Below, piece after piece: positions 1 to 10,900 of a stretch of 64,000 bases of DNA. Below the pieces are notes generated by a model. The model was not told where the DNA came from, made no database searches, and saw only the letters and a list, made by a program, of their open reading frames with translations. The translations under genes were made by a program, and so were the position numbers. The stretch covers positions 42,507 to 106,506 of the forward strand of contig JAHBXY010000006.1 in assembly GCA_019636275.1 (NCBI GenBank), written 5' to 3'. The stretch comes from Planctomycetota bacterium (GTDB lineage Bacteria; Planctomycetota; J058). Numbering within the stretch: position 1 is the first letter of the stretch; every line of letters begins with the position of its first letter.

Positions 1-217
1 GCGGCAGGGCGCCGAACCCCGGCCGCACGACGACCCGCGTCGGGCTCTCGTCGTCGGTGAGCTGCTCGATCACGGCCGTCTCGAGGCCGCGGCCGATCGC
101 CACGATCGACGTGAAGGCGAACACGCCCACGGCCACGCCCGTGGCGGTCAGCGCCGTGCGGCCCTTGTTGCGCAGGAGCTGCGCCGCGGCGAAGCCGACG
201 TGGTCCCGGAGGCGCAT
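1..217 (-). CDS. MacB-type ABC transporter permease, N-terminal fragment
   Basis: Only the first 72 codons are inside the window; the gene runs off the left edge. The protein begins MRLRDHVGFAAAQLLRNKGR, then a hydrophobic stretch (TALTATGVAVGVFAFTSIVA, about residues 21-40) and the start of an extracytoplasmic part (IEQLTDDESPTRVVVRPGF). Basic N-terminus, one membrane segment followed by a large periplasmic insertion is the layout of MacB/FtsX-like permeases of lipoprotein-release or macrolide-export type, which work with a separate ATPase. The ATG at 215-217 has a weak GAGGTG upstream. It is transcribed away from the DUF155 gene, with a short shared upstream region. The substrate cannot be told from this fragment. 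Confidence 0.75.
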   Translation of the reverse strand, partial: MRLRDHVGFAAAQLLRNKGRTALTATGVAVGVFAFTSIVAIGRGLETAVIEQLTDDESPTRVVVRPGFGALP

Positions 218-285
218 GCAGGTCACCTCGACGCCCCGGCGTGCCCGCGGGGCGGGACCTTCATACATCAGGACGGTCGATCCGG

Positions 286-291
286 TATCGT
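286..291 (+). promoter_or_regulatory. Candidate -10 hexamer (TATCGT) for the DUF155 gene
   Basis: TATCGT lies 20 bases before the GTG start at 312, in the pattern TAnnnT seen before many genes of this window. No convincing -35 box is visible. Confidence 0.35.
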
Positions 292-311
292 CGGACCCCG
301 GTGACCTCCAC

Positions 312-1442
312 GTGAGCGTTGATCTGATCGTCCGCCGCGGGCGGATCCTCTGCTTCCGGCTGCTCGACATCGGCGACGAGGTCCTCCTCGACGCCGCCGA
401 GCGCACCATGGCGCGGGCGGAGGACGCCAAGCGCCTCAAGCTCTCTCGCGCCGCGTCCATGGCGCTCGTGTTCAAGTCGCCACCGCTCGATGTGTCGCTG
501 GGGACCCGCGCCCTGCCGCTCCTGCCCGGCGGCGGCGCGGCGGAGGTCGCCGTCTCGGCGCGGGTGTTCGACCACGGCAACGTCTCCTTGCGCTTCGAGC
601 TGCCGATCGCGCCCGGCACGCCGCTCGTCGACCTCGTGCCGCTGTGCGACGAGCTCTACGAGTCGGAGCTGCTCTCCGAGGAGTCCCGGCGCGACGCCGT
701 GGCCCTCGTCGCCCGCCTGGGCACGAACGTCGTCCGGCCGCACACGTGGTCCGACGTCGAGACCTACACGGTGATCTTCGTCGAGGAGCTCGACGGCCAC
801 CCGACGGCCAAGGAGGTCCTGGCGCAGGACGTCCTGCCCAAGCTGCTCCTGGGCGAGCGCAGCCCGCGGCCGATCTCCGAGGGCGTGCGCGGCGAGATGC
901 ACCGCCACGCCTACTCCTACCTCGACGACGACCTGGTGCTCATCGACTGGGACAGCGCCTTCGTGCTCGAGCCGTCGGGCAGCCGCGACGTCCCCGACGT
1001 CCTCGAGCTCGGCTGCGGACAGCTCCAGGGCATGCGCTACTACGACCAGCTCATGGACACGGAGCTGGGGCACATCTACGACGACGTCGAGCGCGCCAAC
1101 CGCGCGGGCACGATCCAGCTCCTGTGGAGCCCCTACGACCGGGTGGCCCGGGCGGTGCACGAGCGCTGGCTCGACATGACCGAGGTCACCGAGCGGATCG
1201 AGGCCTCGATCAAGATCGTGGGCGACTTCTACCTGGCCCGGGTCTACCGGGGCGCCCTCGAGCGCTTCCGTGTCCCGGAGTGGCAGCGCGCCGTGTACAG
1301 GAAGCAGCAGCTCGTCGCGCAGGTCTACGCCCTCCTCAAGGGCCAGATCGACACGCGCCGGGCCATGCTCCTCGAGCTGACGATCGTCCTCCTGATCGCC
1401 CTAGACATCGTGATCGTCCTGGCCACCAAGGGCGCCCACTGA
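312..1442 (+). CDS. DUF155 / RMD1-family membrane protein
   Basis: A 376-residue protein of the DUF155 family (yeast RMD1/RMD8/SIF3 relatives). Family hallmarks visible are YTVIFVEELDG (about residue 155), a central acidic region (SYLDDDLVLIDWDSAFV) and a helical C-terminal half ending in a single hydrophobic anchor (LELTIVLLIALDIVIVLA) just before the last residues. In eukaryotic relatives the protein sits in mitochondrial or other organelle membranes and scaffolds complexes; the bacterial role is not established. The GTG at 312 was chosen because the reading frame upstream is antisense to the ABC permease and a GGTGA lies shortly before it. No partner gene is coupled to it. Confidence 0.7.
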   Translation: MSVDLIVRRGRILCFRLLDIGDEVLLDAAERTMARAEDAKRLKLSRAASMALVFKSPPLDVSLGTRALPLLPGGGAAEVAVSARVFDHGNVSLRFELPIAPGTPLVDLVPLCDELYESELLSEESRRDAVALVARLGTNVVRPHTWSDVETYTVIFVEELDGHPTAKEVLAQDVLPKLLLGERSPRPISEGVRGEMHRHAYSYLDDDLVLIDWDSAFVLEPSGSRDVPDVLELGCGQLQGMRYYDQLMDTELGHIYDDVERANRAGTIQLLWSPYDRVARAVHERWLDMTEVTERIEASIKIVGDFYLARVYRGALERFRVPEWQRAVYRKQQLVAQVYALLKGQIDTRRAMLLELTIVLLIALDIVIVLATKGAH

Positions 1443-1592
1443 CGGGTCGCCGCCGTCCAGGTCCTGACGCCTCCGTCCCATGGAGTTGCAGAGGCGCGGG
1501 TTGCGGCGGGCGAGAAGCCGGCTGACGTCTGGCCGGGAAAATGCTATGTGCTAGGGCCAACGGGCTCCGGTCGGGGGCCCCACGAGGAGCAC

Positions 1593-2228
1593 ATGGTCAC
1601 GAAGTTCCTGCGCAACCGACTGGTGTTCTACCGCGAGGCGTTCCGCCAGTCCCAGGAGGTCGGCGCCTTCACGCACACCTCGAAGGCCGTCGCCGACGCG
1701 ATCGCCGAGCCGATCGTCCGCGGCGACCGCCCGCTGCGCGTCCTCGAGGTGGGGGCCGGCACGGGCGCGCTCACGCGCTCGATCGTGCGCCGGCTCGGCC
1801 CGGGCGACCAGCTCGACCTGATCGAGATCAACCCCGAGTTCGTGCATGTCCTGCAGGAGCAGTTCGGCACGCGGCCGGGCGGCCCCGAGGTGCGCGTCGA
1901 TCAGCGCGACGTCGAGCTCCTCCCGCGCGACGAGCAGTACGACGTGATCGTCTCGTCGCTGCCCCTGCTCAACTTCCCGCCCGAGAAGGTGCGGCGCGTG
2001 TTCGAGCTGTTCTTGACCGAGCTGCTCAAGCCGGGCGGGACGCTCAGCTACTACGACTACTGGGCCAAGGAGCTGCGGACCTTCGTCGTCGGCCCGCGCG
2101 AGCGGCGCCGCATGAAGGAGGTCCTGCGGATCACGAAGGAGTTCCGGCAGCGCTACGAGGTCAAGGACCGCCTGATCCCCTGGAACCTCACGCCGGCCCT
2201 CGTCCACTACCTCCGCCGCCCCGTGTGA
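1593..2228 (+). CDS. Class I SAM-dependent methyltransferase, phospholipid N-methyltransferase (PmtA)-like
   Basis: A 211-residue Rossmann methyltransferase. SAM-binding motif I is VLEVGAGTGALT (about residues 50-60), motif II is DLIEINPEF, and the post-motif segment VIVSSLPLLNFPP resembles the LPLLNFP signature of bacterial PmtA-type enzymes, which methylate phosphatidylethanolamine toward phosphatidylcholine. The N-terminus (FLRNRLVFYREAFRQSQEVGAF) is also typical. The start at 1593 is preceded by AGGAG; an upstream ATG in the same frame lacks a ribosome site. It stands alone, convergent with the zinc-ribbon gene. Relatives include KsgA-like enzymes and small-molecule methyltransferases, so the lipid substrate is an inference. 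Confidence 0.65.
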   Translation: MVTKFLRNRLVFYREAFRQSQEVGAFTHTSKAVADAIAEPIVRGDRPLRVLEVGAGTGALTRSIVRRLGPGDQLDLIEINPEFVHVLQEQFGTRPGGPEVRVDQRDVELLPRDEQYDVIVSSLPLLNFPPEKVRRVFELFLTELLKPGGTLSYYDYWAKELRTFVVGPRERRRMKEVLRITKEFRQRYEVKDRLIPWNLTPALVHYLRRPV

Positions 2229-2247
2229 CCGACGCAGCGACCCGTCG

Positions 2248-2274
2248 GGGCGTGGCGGCCCGGCCGCCACGCCC
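2248..2274. terminator. Candidate bidirectional terminator hairpin
   Basis: A perfect 11-bp stem (arms 2248-2258 and 2264-2274, loop CCCGG) lies in the 64-base space between two convergent genes, 20 bases after the methyltransferase stop. There is no T-run, as is common in very GC-rich genomes. Confidence 0.55.
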
Positions 2275-2292
2275 GAGGGTCGCGCGCGCGCG

Positions 2293-2682
2293 TCAGACGC
2301 GCGAGGGCTTGCGCTCGCGGAAGCAGTTGCGGCAATAGACCGGCCGATCGCCCTTGGGCGCGAACGGCACCTCGGTCTCCTGCCCGCAGGCCGCGCACAC
2401 GGCCGGGAACGTCTGGCGCGGGCCGCGATCGCCGCCCCGCCCGCCGCCGCCGAACCCGCCGCCGCCGCCGCCGAAGCCGCCGCCCCCGCGCGGGCGATCG
2501 CCGCCGCCCTGCCGCGGCGCGCGTCCGCTGCTCGCCGCCCCGCCCTTCGCGCTGCGGTTCTCGCGGCAGCCCTTGCACCGCTTCGGGTCCTGGAACCCTC
2601 GCTCGGTGTAGAACTGCTGGTCCTTCGCCGTGAAGACGAAGGGCGTCTGGCACTGGACGCACGTGATGTCGCGGTCTTCCAT
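2293..2682 (-). CDS. Small protein with two zinc ribbons joined by a glycine-rich linker
   Basis: A 129-residue protein. The N-terminal ribbon carries CVQC near residue 8 and CKGC near residue 34, the form of the 'probable zinc-ribbon' family (zf-trcl). A linker of G, R and F follows (RGGGGFGGGGG, about residues 65-90). A second CxxC...CxxC module (CAACGQ...YCRNC) lies near the end. Glycine/arginine-rich linkers plus zinc ribbons suggest nucleic-acid or ribosome association, which is inference. The ATG at 2680-2682 was chosen because family members start a few residues before the first cysteine; an in-frame GTG at 2751 would add 23 unconserved residues. Confidence 0.8.
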   Translation of the reverse strand: MEDRDITCVQCQTPFVFTAKDQQFYTERGFQDPKRCKGCRENRSAKGGAASSGRAPRQGGGDRPRGGGGFGGGGGGFGGGGRGGDRGPRQTFPAVCAACGQETEVPFAPKGDRPVYCRNCFRERKPSRV

Positions 2683-2756
2683 GGGGGGAACGTCCTGGTC
2701 CGCCGACGACCCCTCGTGACCACCCGGCCACGCGGAGATCGGCACGTCCACCCTAT

Positions 2757-3476
2757 TCAGCCCGGCCGGTTTTCACAACCTGGCCCCAGCGCGTAGGTGA
2801 GGAACACCTCGTCACCCACCGCCCGGCACTCGAGGAGGCGGGCGCGCGCGAGCGCCGGCAGGCCCGGGCCGTCGACCAGCGTCGGCGCGGCCGCCCCGCC
2901 GAGGAGCACCGGGCACACCGTCAGGTGCACCTCGTCGACGAGGCCCTGGGCGAGCATGGCCGCGTTGAGGGCGCCGCCGCCCTCGCAGGCCACCTCGCGC
3001 ACGCCGCGGGCGGCGAGCGCCTCGAGGGCGCGGGCCAGATCGTCGGGCGCGCCCAGGACCGGCAGGATCTCGAGCCCCCTGGCGGTCAGCGCGCGCGCGC
3101 GCTCGTCGGGCACGCCCGAGCCCGGCGCCGGGCCGAGGACCAGGACCGGCGCGTCGGGCGCCGGCGTGAGCGCGCGCGCGACGGGCAGGTCGAGGCTCCG
3201 GCTGACCACGACGCGCAGCGGGTTCGGAGCGCGGCCCGCCGCCGCCCGCGCCGCGCGGCGCTCCGGCGTGGGCAGGAGCGGCGGGTCCTCGGCGCGGATC
3301 GTCGCCGCGCCGACGAGGAGGGCGTCGGCCGCGTCGCGCCGCTCGAACAGGCGCGCGCGGTCGGCGCGGCTGGTCCAGGTGACCGGCGCGCGGCCGACCG
3401 TCGACAGCTTGCCGTCGAGGGACGAGGCCGCGACCAGGACGACGCGCGGGCGGGCCACGCCGCTAGCCTGGATCAT
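2757..3476 (-). CDS. RibD C-terminal domain (dihydrofolate-reductase fold) NADPH reductase
   Basis: A 239-residue stand-alone RibD_C protein. Visible signatures are VVLVAASSLDGKLST at the N-terminus, DALLVGAATIRAEDPPL (NADPH/substrate loop) and VACEGGGALNAAMLAQGLVDEV toward the C-terminus, where the EGG loop binds cofactor. In riboflavin synthesis this domain reduces the ribosylamino-pyrimidine intermediate; here the deaminase domain of full RibD is missing. Relatives lacking the deaminase also serve in other pteridine/pyrimidine reductions, so the substrate is uncertain. No other rib gene is near. The start is the second of two overlapping ATGs and is not supported by a clear ribosome site. 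Confidence 0.75.
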   Translation of the reverse strand: MIQASGVARPRVVLVAASSLDGKLSTVGRAPVTWTSRADRARLFERRDAADALLVGAATIRAEDPPLLPTPERRAARAAAGRAPNPLRVVVSRSLDLPVARALTPAPDAPVLVLGPAPGSGVPDERARALTARGLEILPVLGAPDDLARALEALAARGVREVACEGGGALNAAMLAQGLVDEVHLTVCPVLLGGAAAPTLVDGPGLPALARARLLECRAVGDEVFLTYALGPGCENRPG

Positions 3477-3582
3477 GCATGAGCGAGGCCATGCAACCGC
3501 CAAGAACGGCCGACACCAGGCATGGATCGTGGACAGGCCTTCGTTTCACGAACGTCCGCGCCGCGACACCGCCAAGGCGAAG

Positions 3583-3787
3583 GAATTGAACCGCCAAGAC
3601 GCCACTCGGTCCCTGGCCCGGGACCCGCTTCGCGGGTCCCGGGCCAGCGACCGAGCGCCAAGGGGGTATGAGATGCTCCGCCACAAGTTCTTCGTCCTCG
3701 ATGACCTTCGTCCCTTGGCGCGCGCGCACGCGGGGACCCGCGAAGCGGGTCCCCGCGTGCGCGCGTGGCGTCTTGGCGGTTCAATTC
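3583..3787. repeat. Nested palindromic element with terminal inverted repeats (MITE/REP-like)
   Basis: The 355-base space 3477-3831 holds no gene. It contains perfect 23-bp terminal inverted repeats at 3583-3605 and 3765-3787 (core ACCGCCAAGACGCC). Inside lie a 16-bp stem with a 3-base loop (3613-3628 with 3632-3647), a 21-bp perfect stem with loop GAA (3721-3741 with 3745-3765) and a further 10-bp inverted pair GCGCCAAGGG (3655-3664 with 3712-3721). Both hairpins share the tip sequence GGGACCCGC. Further ACCGCCAAG copies lie to the left, near 3500 and 3568. No transposase is encoded; a non-autonomous mobile element or regulatory RNA fold is possible. Confidence 0.75.
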
Positions 3788-3831
3788 TTCTTCTTCTGCC
3801 AGAGCTCTGCGGTGCTGGTGAATGATCCGGG

Positions 3832-5478
<1,647 letters not shown>

Positions 5479-5525
5479 AGAGCGGCGGCCCGAGGGGCAA
5501 CGACGTCCCGGGCCCGCCACGGGGG

Positions 5526-5531
5526 TAGAAT
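5526..5531 (+). promoter_or_regulatory. Candidate -10 hexamer (TAGAAT) with near-leaderless start
   Basis: TAGAAT ends 7 bases before the ATG at 5539, so the transcript would have almost no leader. Confidence 0.45.
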
Positions 5532-5538
5532 GCGCCCC

Positions 5539-6866
5539 ATGACCCGCGCCGCGCTCGCCCCGCTGGCCCTGCTCCTCGCCGCCTGCGCGGGGCCGCCGGG
5601 CCACGACGGCGCGTTCGGCGGCGAGGTGGCGCCGGTCGGGTCGCGGCTCGTGCCCTCGCCCGGCGCCGCGCGCGCGCTGGCGGCCAGCCTCGAGCCCGGC
5701 GGCGGCGGCGCGCTCGAGGACGGCCTCGTGCGGCGGCGCGTCGCCGCCCTGGCGGCCGAGGTGGCCGAGGCCTGCCGCGCGCCGGCGCAGGACCTGACGG
5801 TGCTCGACACGGGCGACCTCGTCCTGCGCGCGCTGCCGGGCGGGCACCTGCAGGTGAGCCGCGGGCTCCTCGTCGCCTGCGCCGGCCCCGACGCCGTCGA
5901 GCGCGTGGCGGCGCTCCTGGCCCACGCCGCGGCGCACGCGGCGCTCGGGCACCCCGAGGCGCACCTGGCGCGCGACCTCGGGCGGCACGGCGTGGCCGCG
6001 CTGGCCTCGAGCGTCACACCGCTGGTCGAGGGCGACGAGGCCGCGGTCGGCGACGCGCGCGCGCTCGGCCCGGGCCCTGCGCCTCCTCGAGCGCCCCGAG
6101 CGGCCGGGCGCGGGCTGCGACGAGGCCGACGCCCGCGCGCTGGCGGCGCTGGAGGGCCTGGCCTGCCGCGCCGGCGAGGCGCTGGAGGCGGCCTACGCGG
6201 CGCTGGCGGCGGTCGAGGCGCGCGGACCCGGGGGCGGCGGCGTTGCCCTCGCCGTGCACGGTTGCCTGCCGGCGCCTGCGCGCCGCGCGCGAGGCGCTGG
6301 CGCGGGCGCCCTTGTGGGCGGCCCTCTGCACGAGCCGCTCGACCTGCGCTCGCTCGTCGAGCAGGTCGAGGCGCACGCGGCGCTGGACGCGGCCGGACTC
6401 ACTTCAGCCGCAGGCGCCGCCGAGGGGGCGCTGCGGCTGGCGGGCGAGCAGAAGGGGGCGTGGGCGGCGGCGCTGCGCGCCGAGGCGCTGGCGCGCTCGG
6501 GCGCGAGCGCGAGGCCGACCGGAAGCTCCGCGCGGCGCTGCCCTCGAGCCGGGGTCGCACCGGGCGCGGCTGGCGCTGGGCGGCTCTACGCGCGGCAGCG
6601 CCTGCACGAGGCGGCGCGCGCCGAGCCCGAGCAGGCCGTGCGCCGCGCGCCGCCGACGCGCTCGGCCACCTCCGCTGGCGCAGTCAGCGCTCGAGCCGGC
6701 GCAGGCCCGCGCGCGGCTGGCGCTGGCCGAGGCGCTCGCCGGCGACGGCCCCTGGGCGCGGCAGGCCGCCGAGGCGTCATGCCGGCGCGCGGCAGGGCGC
6801 GCCGCCGCCGCCCGACCCGGGCCGGGCGCGGATCCTCTCGGGGAGCGGCCGCCGCTGAGCCCGTGA
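5539..6866 (+). pseudogene. M48-like lipoprotein with TPR repeats, broken by many frameshifts
   Basis: The gene opens well: an ATG, then a lipoprotein signal (LAPLALLLAACAG), and a segment AALLAHAAAHAALGH that matches the M48 peptidase helix. The catalytic Glu of HEXXH is Ala here (HAAAH). From about 6070 on, coding sense jumps between frames. Family-like pieces appear in frame 2 (ALRLLERPER...CDEADARALAAL), frame 3 (LRAAREALARAPLWA), frame 2 (GPLHEPLDLRSLVEQV), frame 1 (EREADRKLRAALP), frame 3 (LEPGSHRARLALG), frame 2 (RLYARQRLHEAARAE), frame 1 (ADALGHL) and frame 3 (AQSALEPAQARARLALAEAL). Together they read as a TPR tail. The last frame stops at 6866, overlapping the next start as GTGA. Either a young pseudogene or local sequence error. 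Confidence 0.7.
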
Positions 6867-7837
6867 GCGCCCCTCCCGCGTCCACCCCCGAGCACCGCCC
6901 CCTGCGGGCGCTGGCGCTGATCCTCCTGGCCAGCCTGTCGTTCGCGCTCGTGGCCATGACGGTCAAGGAGGTGGCGAACACGCCGGGGGTCGGCGTCGCG
7001 CCGGCGGTCCTCTCGCGCGGGCTGTGCGGCCTCGTCGTGTGCCTGTGGTGGGCGCGGCGCGGCGGGCTGTCGCTCCGGCCGCGCGGCTGGCGCATGCTGG
7101 CGCTGCGCTGCACGGCCGGGATCGCGGCCGTCGGCCTCTACTACCGGGCGCTCGGCCCCGGCGGCACCGACATGGTCACCGCGGCCATGCTCCTCAAGAC
7201 GTCGCCGCTGTGGGTGGCGGTCCTCTCGCCCGCCTTCGTGCGCGAGCGGCCGGGCGCGCGGGTGTGGGGGGCGCTGGTCCTCGGGCTCACGGGCGTCCTG
7301 ATCGTGAGCCTCGACCCGTCGCGCGGCTGGCGCCCCGACCTGTCGCAGCTCGGCGTCGCGCTGTCGCTCACGGCCGGCCTCGGCTCGGCGCTGGCCTACC
7401 TGGCCTTGCGCCGGCTGGCGAGCACCGACGACCCCGTGACCGTCGTGGCCGCCTTCTCGCTCGCGCTCACGCTGGCCTCGGCGCCGTTCGTCGTCGGGCG
7501 CCCGGGCGACGTGGCCGCCTGGTCTGCGCGCGTGTGGGCGGTCCTCGCCGTCGCCGGCGTCCTCGGCACCGCGGGCCAGCTCTTCCTCACGGCCGCCTAT
7601 CGCTTCGGCCCGGCGGCCGCCGTGACGATCGCCGGCCTGTCCGAGGTCGCCATGCAGGGGCTGCTCTCGGTCGTCCGCTTCCAGGAGTGGCCCGCGCCCG
7701 AGGCCCTCGTGGGCGGGGCCCTGGCAATGGCTGCCGGGCTGGTGGCGAGCAGGCAGATGAAGCCCGCGCCGGCCGCGGGCGCGACGGCGCTTCCGGCCGG
7801 TCTGGCGGCCGGCGAAGAACCACGTCGCGGCGGGTGA
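6863..7837 (+). CDS. EamA/DMT-family transporter
   Basis: A 324-residue inner-membrane protein with about ten hydrophobic segments in two five-helix halves, the drug/metabolite transporter (EamA, RhaT-like) layout. Segments seen include LALILLASLSFALVAMTV, VWGALVLGLTGVLIVSL and VLAVAGVLGTAGQLFLTAAY, the last followed by the typical end of the second repeat (GPAAAVTIAGLSEVAMQG). The GTG at 6863 overlaps the stop of the broken M48/TPR gene by GTGA, so the two were probably translated together. The C-terminal tail after residue 300 is Ala/Gly-rich and unconserved. The substrate cannot be predicted. Confidence 0.85.
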   Translation: MSAPPASTPEHRPLRALALILLASLSFALVAMTVKEVANTPGVGVAPAVLSRGLCGLVVCLWWARRGGLSLRPRGWRMLALRCTAGIAAVGLYYRALGPGGTDMVTAAMLLKTSPLWVAVLSPAFVRERPGARVWGALVLGLTGVLIVSLDPSRGWRPDLSQLGVALSLTAGLGSALAYLALRRLASTDDPVTVVAAFSLALTLASAPFVVGRPGDVAAWSARVWAVLAVAGVLGTAGQLFLTAAYRFGPAAAVTIAGLSEVAMQGLLSVVRFQEWPAPEALVGGALAMAAGLVASRQMKPAPAAGATALPAGLAAGEEPRRGG

Positions 7838-7910
7838 CCGGCCCTCGTCCGCGAGCCGCGAGGGAGCGACTGTCCGCTCGCGGGCGGCGCAGGCGCCGGC
7901 CGGATAGCGA

Positions 7911-10900
7911 CTAGGTGGGGACGGGCGGCGCCTGCGTCTTGGGCTGGGGCGGCGCCCCGGACTGCTTCGTGCGGCGCAGCGGCCAGTCGCGGTTGGCGAG
8001 CAGGCGCTTGAGCACGGTGACCCCCTTGGTCTCGTCGACGATCACCCGGATCCCGTCGACGTCGAAGCCGGCGTCGTAGAGCAGCTCGACCCCGCCGTCC
8101 TTGAGGTCCGGCTTGCCCGGGGTCGTGCTCACGTCCGACGGGAGCGGGTCGGGGTTCACGTAGGGCATGAACCCCGTCACGCCCGGGTGGTGGGCGCTCT
8201 TGACCTTCTCGAAGGCGGCCTTGAGCGGCCCGGCGCCGGGCTTGTCGTGCGCGAACGCGTACGCGCCGTACCCCTTCTTGATCGGGTCGTCCGGCTTGAG
8301 GCCGTCCTTCGAGCTGCGCGAGTACTGCGCGACCAGGGCCTCGACGACCGAGTGCGTCGCGTTGGTGAAGATGTCCCGCCAGACCTGCAGCAGCCCGGCC
8401 CCCAGGCCGATCACGATGCCGATCGACATGAGCACGGCCCCGGCGGGGGCGCCGATTCCGGAGGCGCCGGCCAGGCCGCCGCCGATGAGGAAGCCCGCCG
8501 CGCTGGCGTAGGCCGCCCCCGCGCCGACGGCGGCGAGCCAGAAGCCCAGCTCGTCCCCGGACTGCTTCTCCTCCATGGCCTGGACCGCGCCCAGCCCGGC
8601 CGCCACGAAGCCGGCGACCGTGCCGAGGGCGCGCCCGGTGAAGCCCACGGCGTTGCCCAGCCGACCGACGTTCATGGCGCGGAGGAACGCCTGCGAGAAC
8701 TGGAGCGACGTCGACCCGAGGCTGGCGGCGCTGCCGACGATGCTGGCCACCTTCTTCGCCGTGCTCGCCTCGTCCGAGTCGATCGCCGCCAGCAGCGCGA
8801 TCAGGTTGAGGAACCCGATGCCGGCGGTGGCCGCCGGGCCGGCCTGGAACTTGCCGGCCCAGTCGATCTTGCGCGTGAGCCCCAGGTCGCGCTTGACGAC
8901 GACGGCCATCGCGTCCGCGCGCTGGAGGGGGCTGAAGTTCCCGCACCAGCAGAGCGCCCGCAGGGCGTAGCCCCCGAAGCGGTTCACCCCGGCCACGGTC
9001 GGGATCGCCCGGGCGAGCAGCGGCGCCGCCATGTGGAAGATCACCACCGCCAGCGACGTGGGGCCCGGCACGTTGCCGAACGCGGTCGGCAGCGGCGCCG
9101 TGCGCGAGGCCATGATCGACAGGGCCGAGACCTTGTTCGGCGGCGTGATGTCCTCCGCGAGGACCTTGTCGAACTCCGGGCTCCCGCTGGGGGGTAGGCC
9201 CTCCAGCTTGACCATGCGGGCCGCGTGCATGATCGCCGGCCGCACGTGCTCCTCGACCACCCTGTCGCCGTGGTTCGAGAGGAGCAGGAGCCCGTACGCG
9301 TTGCGCAGCGTGTCGAGGACCAGCGCCTCGAGGCTGGTCTTCGAGAGGTCCACGTTCTCGGCGAAGATCCGCAGGTCCCCGAGCATGTCGGGGTCCTCGA
9401 GCAGGGCCAGGACCTTGTCCGCCGCGGCGTCGCGCAGGGCCTTCGTGTCCTGCAGGTGCTTCGGGTCGATGATCGTGTGCTTCTCGTGCTCGACGATCAG
9501 CGCCTCGACCAGCGCCTTGAGGTCCGTCACCTTCTGGGCGTCGAACTTCGACCCGGCCTTGGGGCGCGAGTGCATGAACTCGAGGAGGAGCTTCAGCGCG
9601 TTGAGGAGCCCCAGGTCCTCGTAGGCCGGCTCGAGCTGCGTCGCGAGCAGGTCGCCGTGGATGCGCAGCGGCACGAGGGCCTGCTCGAGCTTCTCGATCT
9701 TCGTCTTGAGGGCGTCGAAGTGCGGCTGGGCCATCTTCAGGCGCAGCTCGCGCTGCTGCTGGTGCGCGCCCGCGGTCAGCACCTCGTTCTGGAAGGCGGG
9801 GCTGAGCGTGAACACGAGCGGCAGGTTCGGGTCGACGCGCCACTGCTTGAACTGGTTCTTCGACACGTAGCCGTAGCGGCCGCTCTTGTCGAAGGCGCGC
9901 CCCTGCCTGGCCAGGCGCCGCGAGGCGTCGGCGAAGCCGGGGTAGGCCGCCGTCTCGAACTCGCGCTGGTAGATCAGCTTCACCGTCGGCCCGTTCTCGG
10001 GGAACCCGAGCAGGTCCTCGAAGGTCTTCTGCGGCGACAGGCGCAGCTCGTCCCCCAGCTCCTCGAGCGTCGGCCCGACGACGCCGCCGCCGTCGACGCC
10101 CGTGCGCGCCGCCATGAGCTTGCGGGGGATCACCTTCACGCGCACGAGGTTCGCGTCGCGCCGGATCGTCACGCCGCTCACACCGGTGGCCTCGGGGATG
10201 TCGTTGTGGACCGGCCAGACGCGGACCTTGCGCTCGCCCTGCTTCGCCGCGGCCACGAGGTCGATCATGCGCGGCTCGGCGTCGCCGATCGGGATGAGCC
10301 GGTGCTCCTCCTCGGGGCTGGTGAAGATCGTGTACCACAGCCCGTCGGCGAGGACCGGGTCCGGGAGGAGCTGGCTCCAGTTCTTCACCGTCCGGTCGAC
10401 GCGGTAGACGCGGTAGCGGCTGGTGGCCTTCTTCTGCGGCTCCTCGGGATGCACCCGCCGCCCGTGCTCCCACACGAGCATGCGGTCCTTGCCCAGGTAG
10501 AGCAGCTCGTGGTCGTGGCCGATCTCGCTCCACTTGCCGTTGGCGACGAACGTGGGCAGCGGGTCCTTCTTGCCCGTCGCGGCGCGGTCCAGGCGCCACA
10601 CGTTGTAGGAGGAGCTGCGCCGGCCCTCGTCCCCCGGCCCGTCGGGCTTCCAGTCGAGGACCAGGTCGCCGCCCAGGTAGACGAGCCGGTTCAGGAGGCC
10701 GATGCTCTTCCAGTCCCCCTCGGAGAGCAGCGCCACCACCGGGTCCGAGGGGTGGTTCGGCTGCAGGCGCCAGAGTCGGAAGTGGGACTCCTTGGGCGAC
10801 TGCGGCACCCAGTGGAGCAGCAGGTGGTTGCCCAGGTAGAGGAGGCGCCCGCCGACGATCCCGCGCTTCGGCTGCGAGGCCTTGCGCTGCGCGTCGTCCC

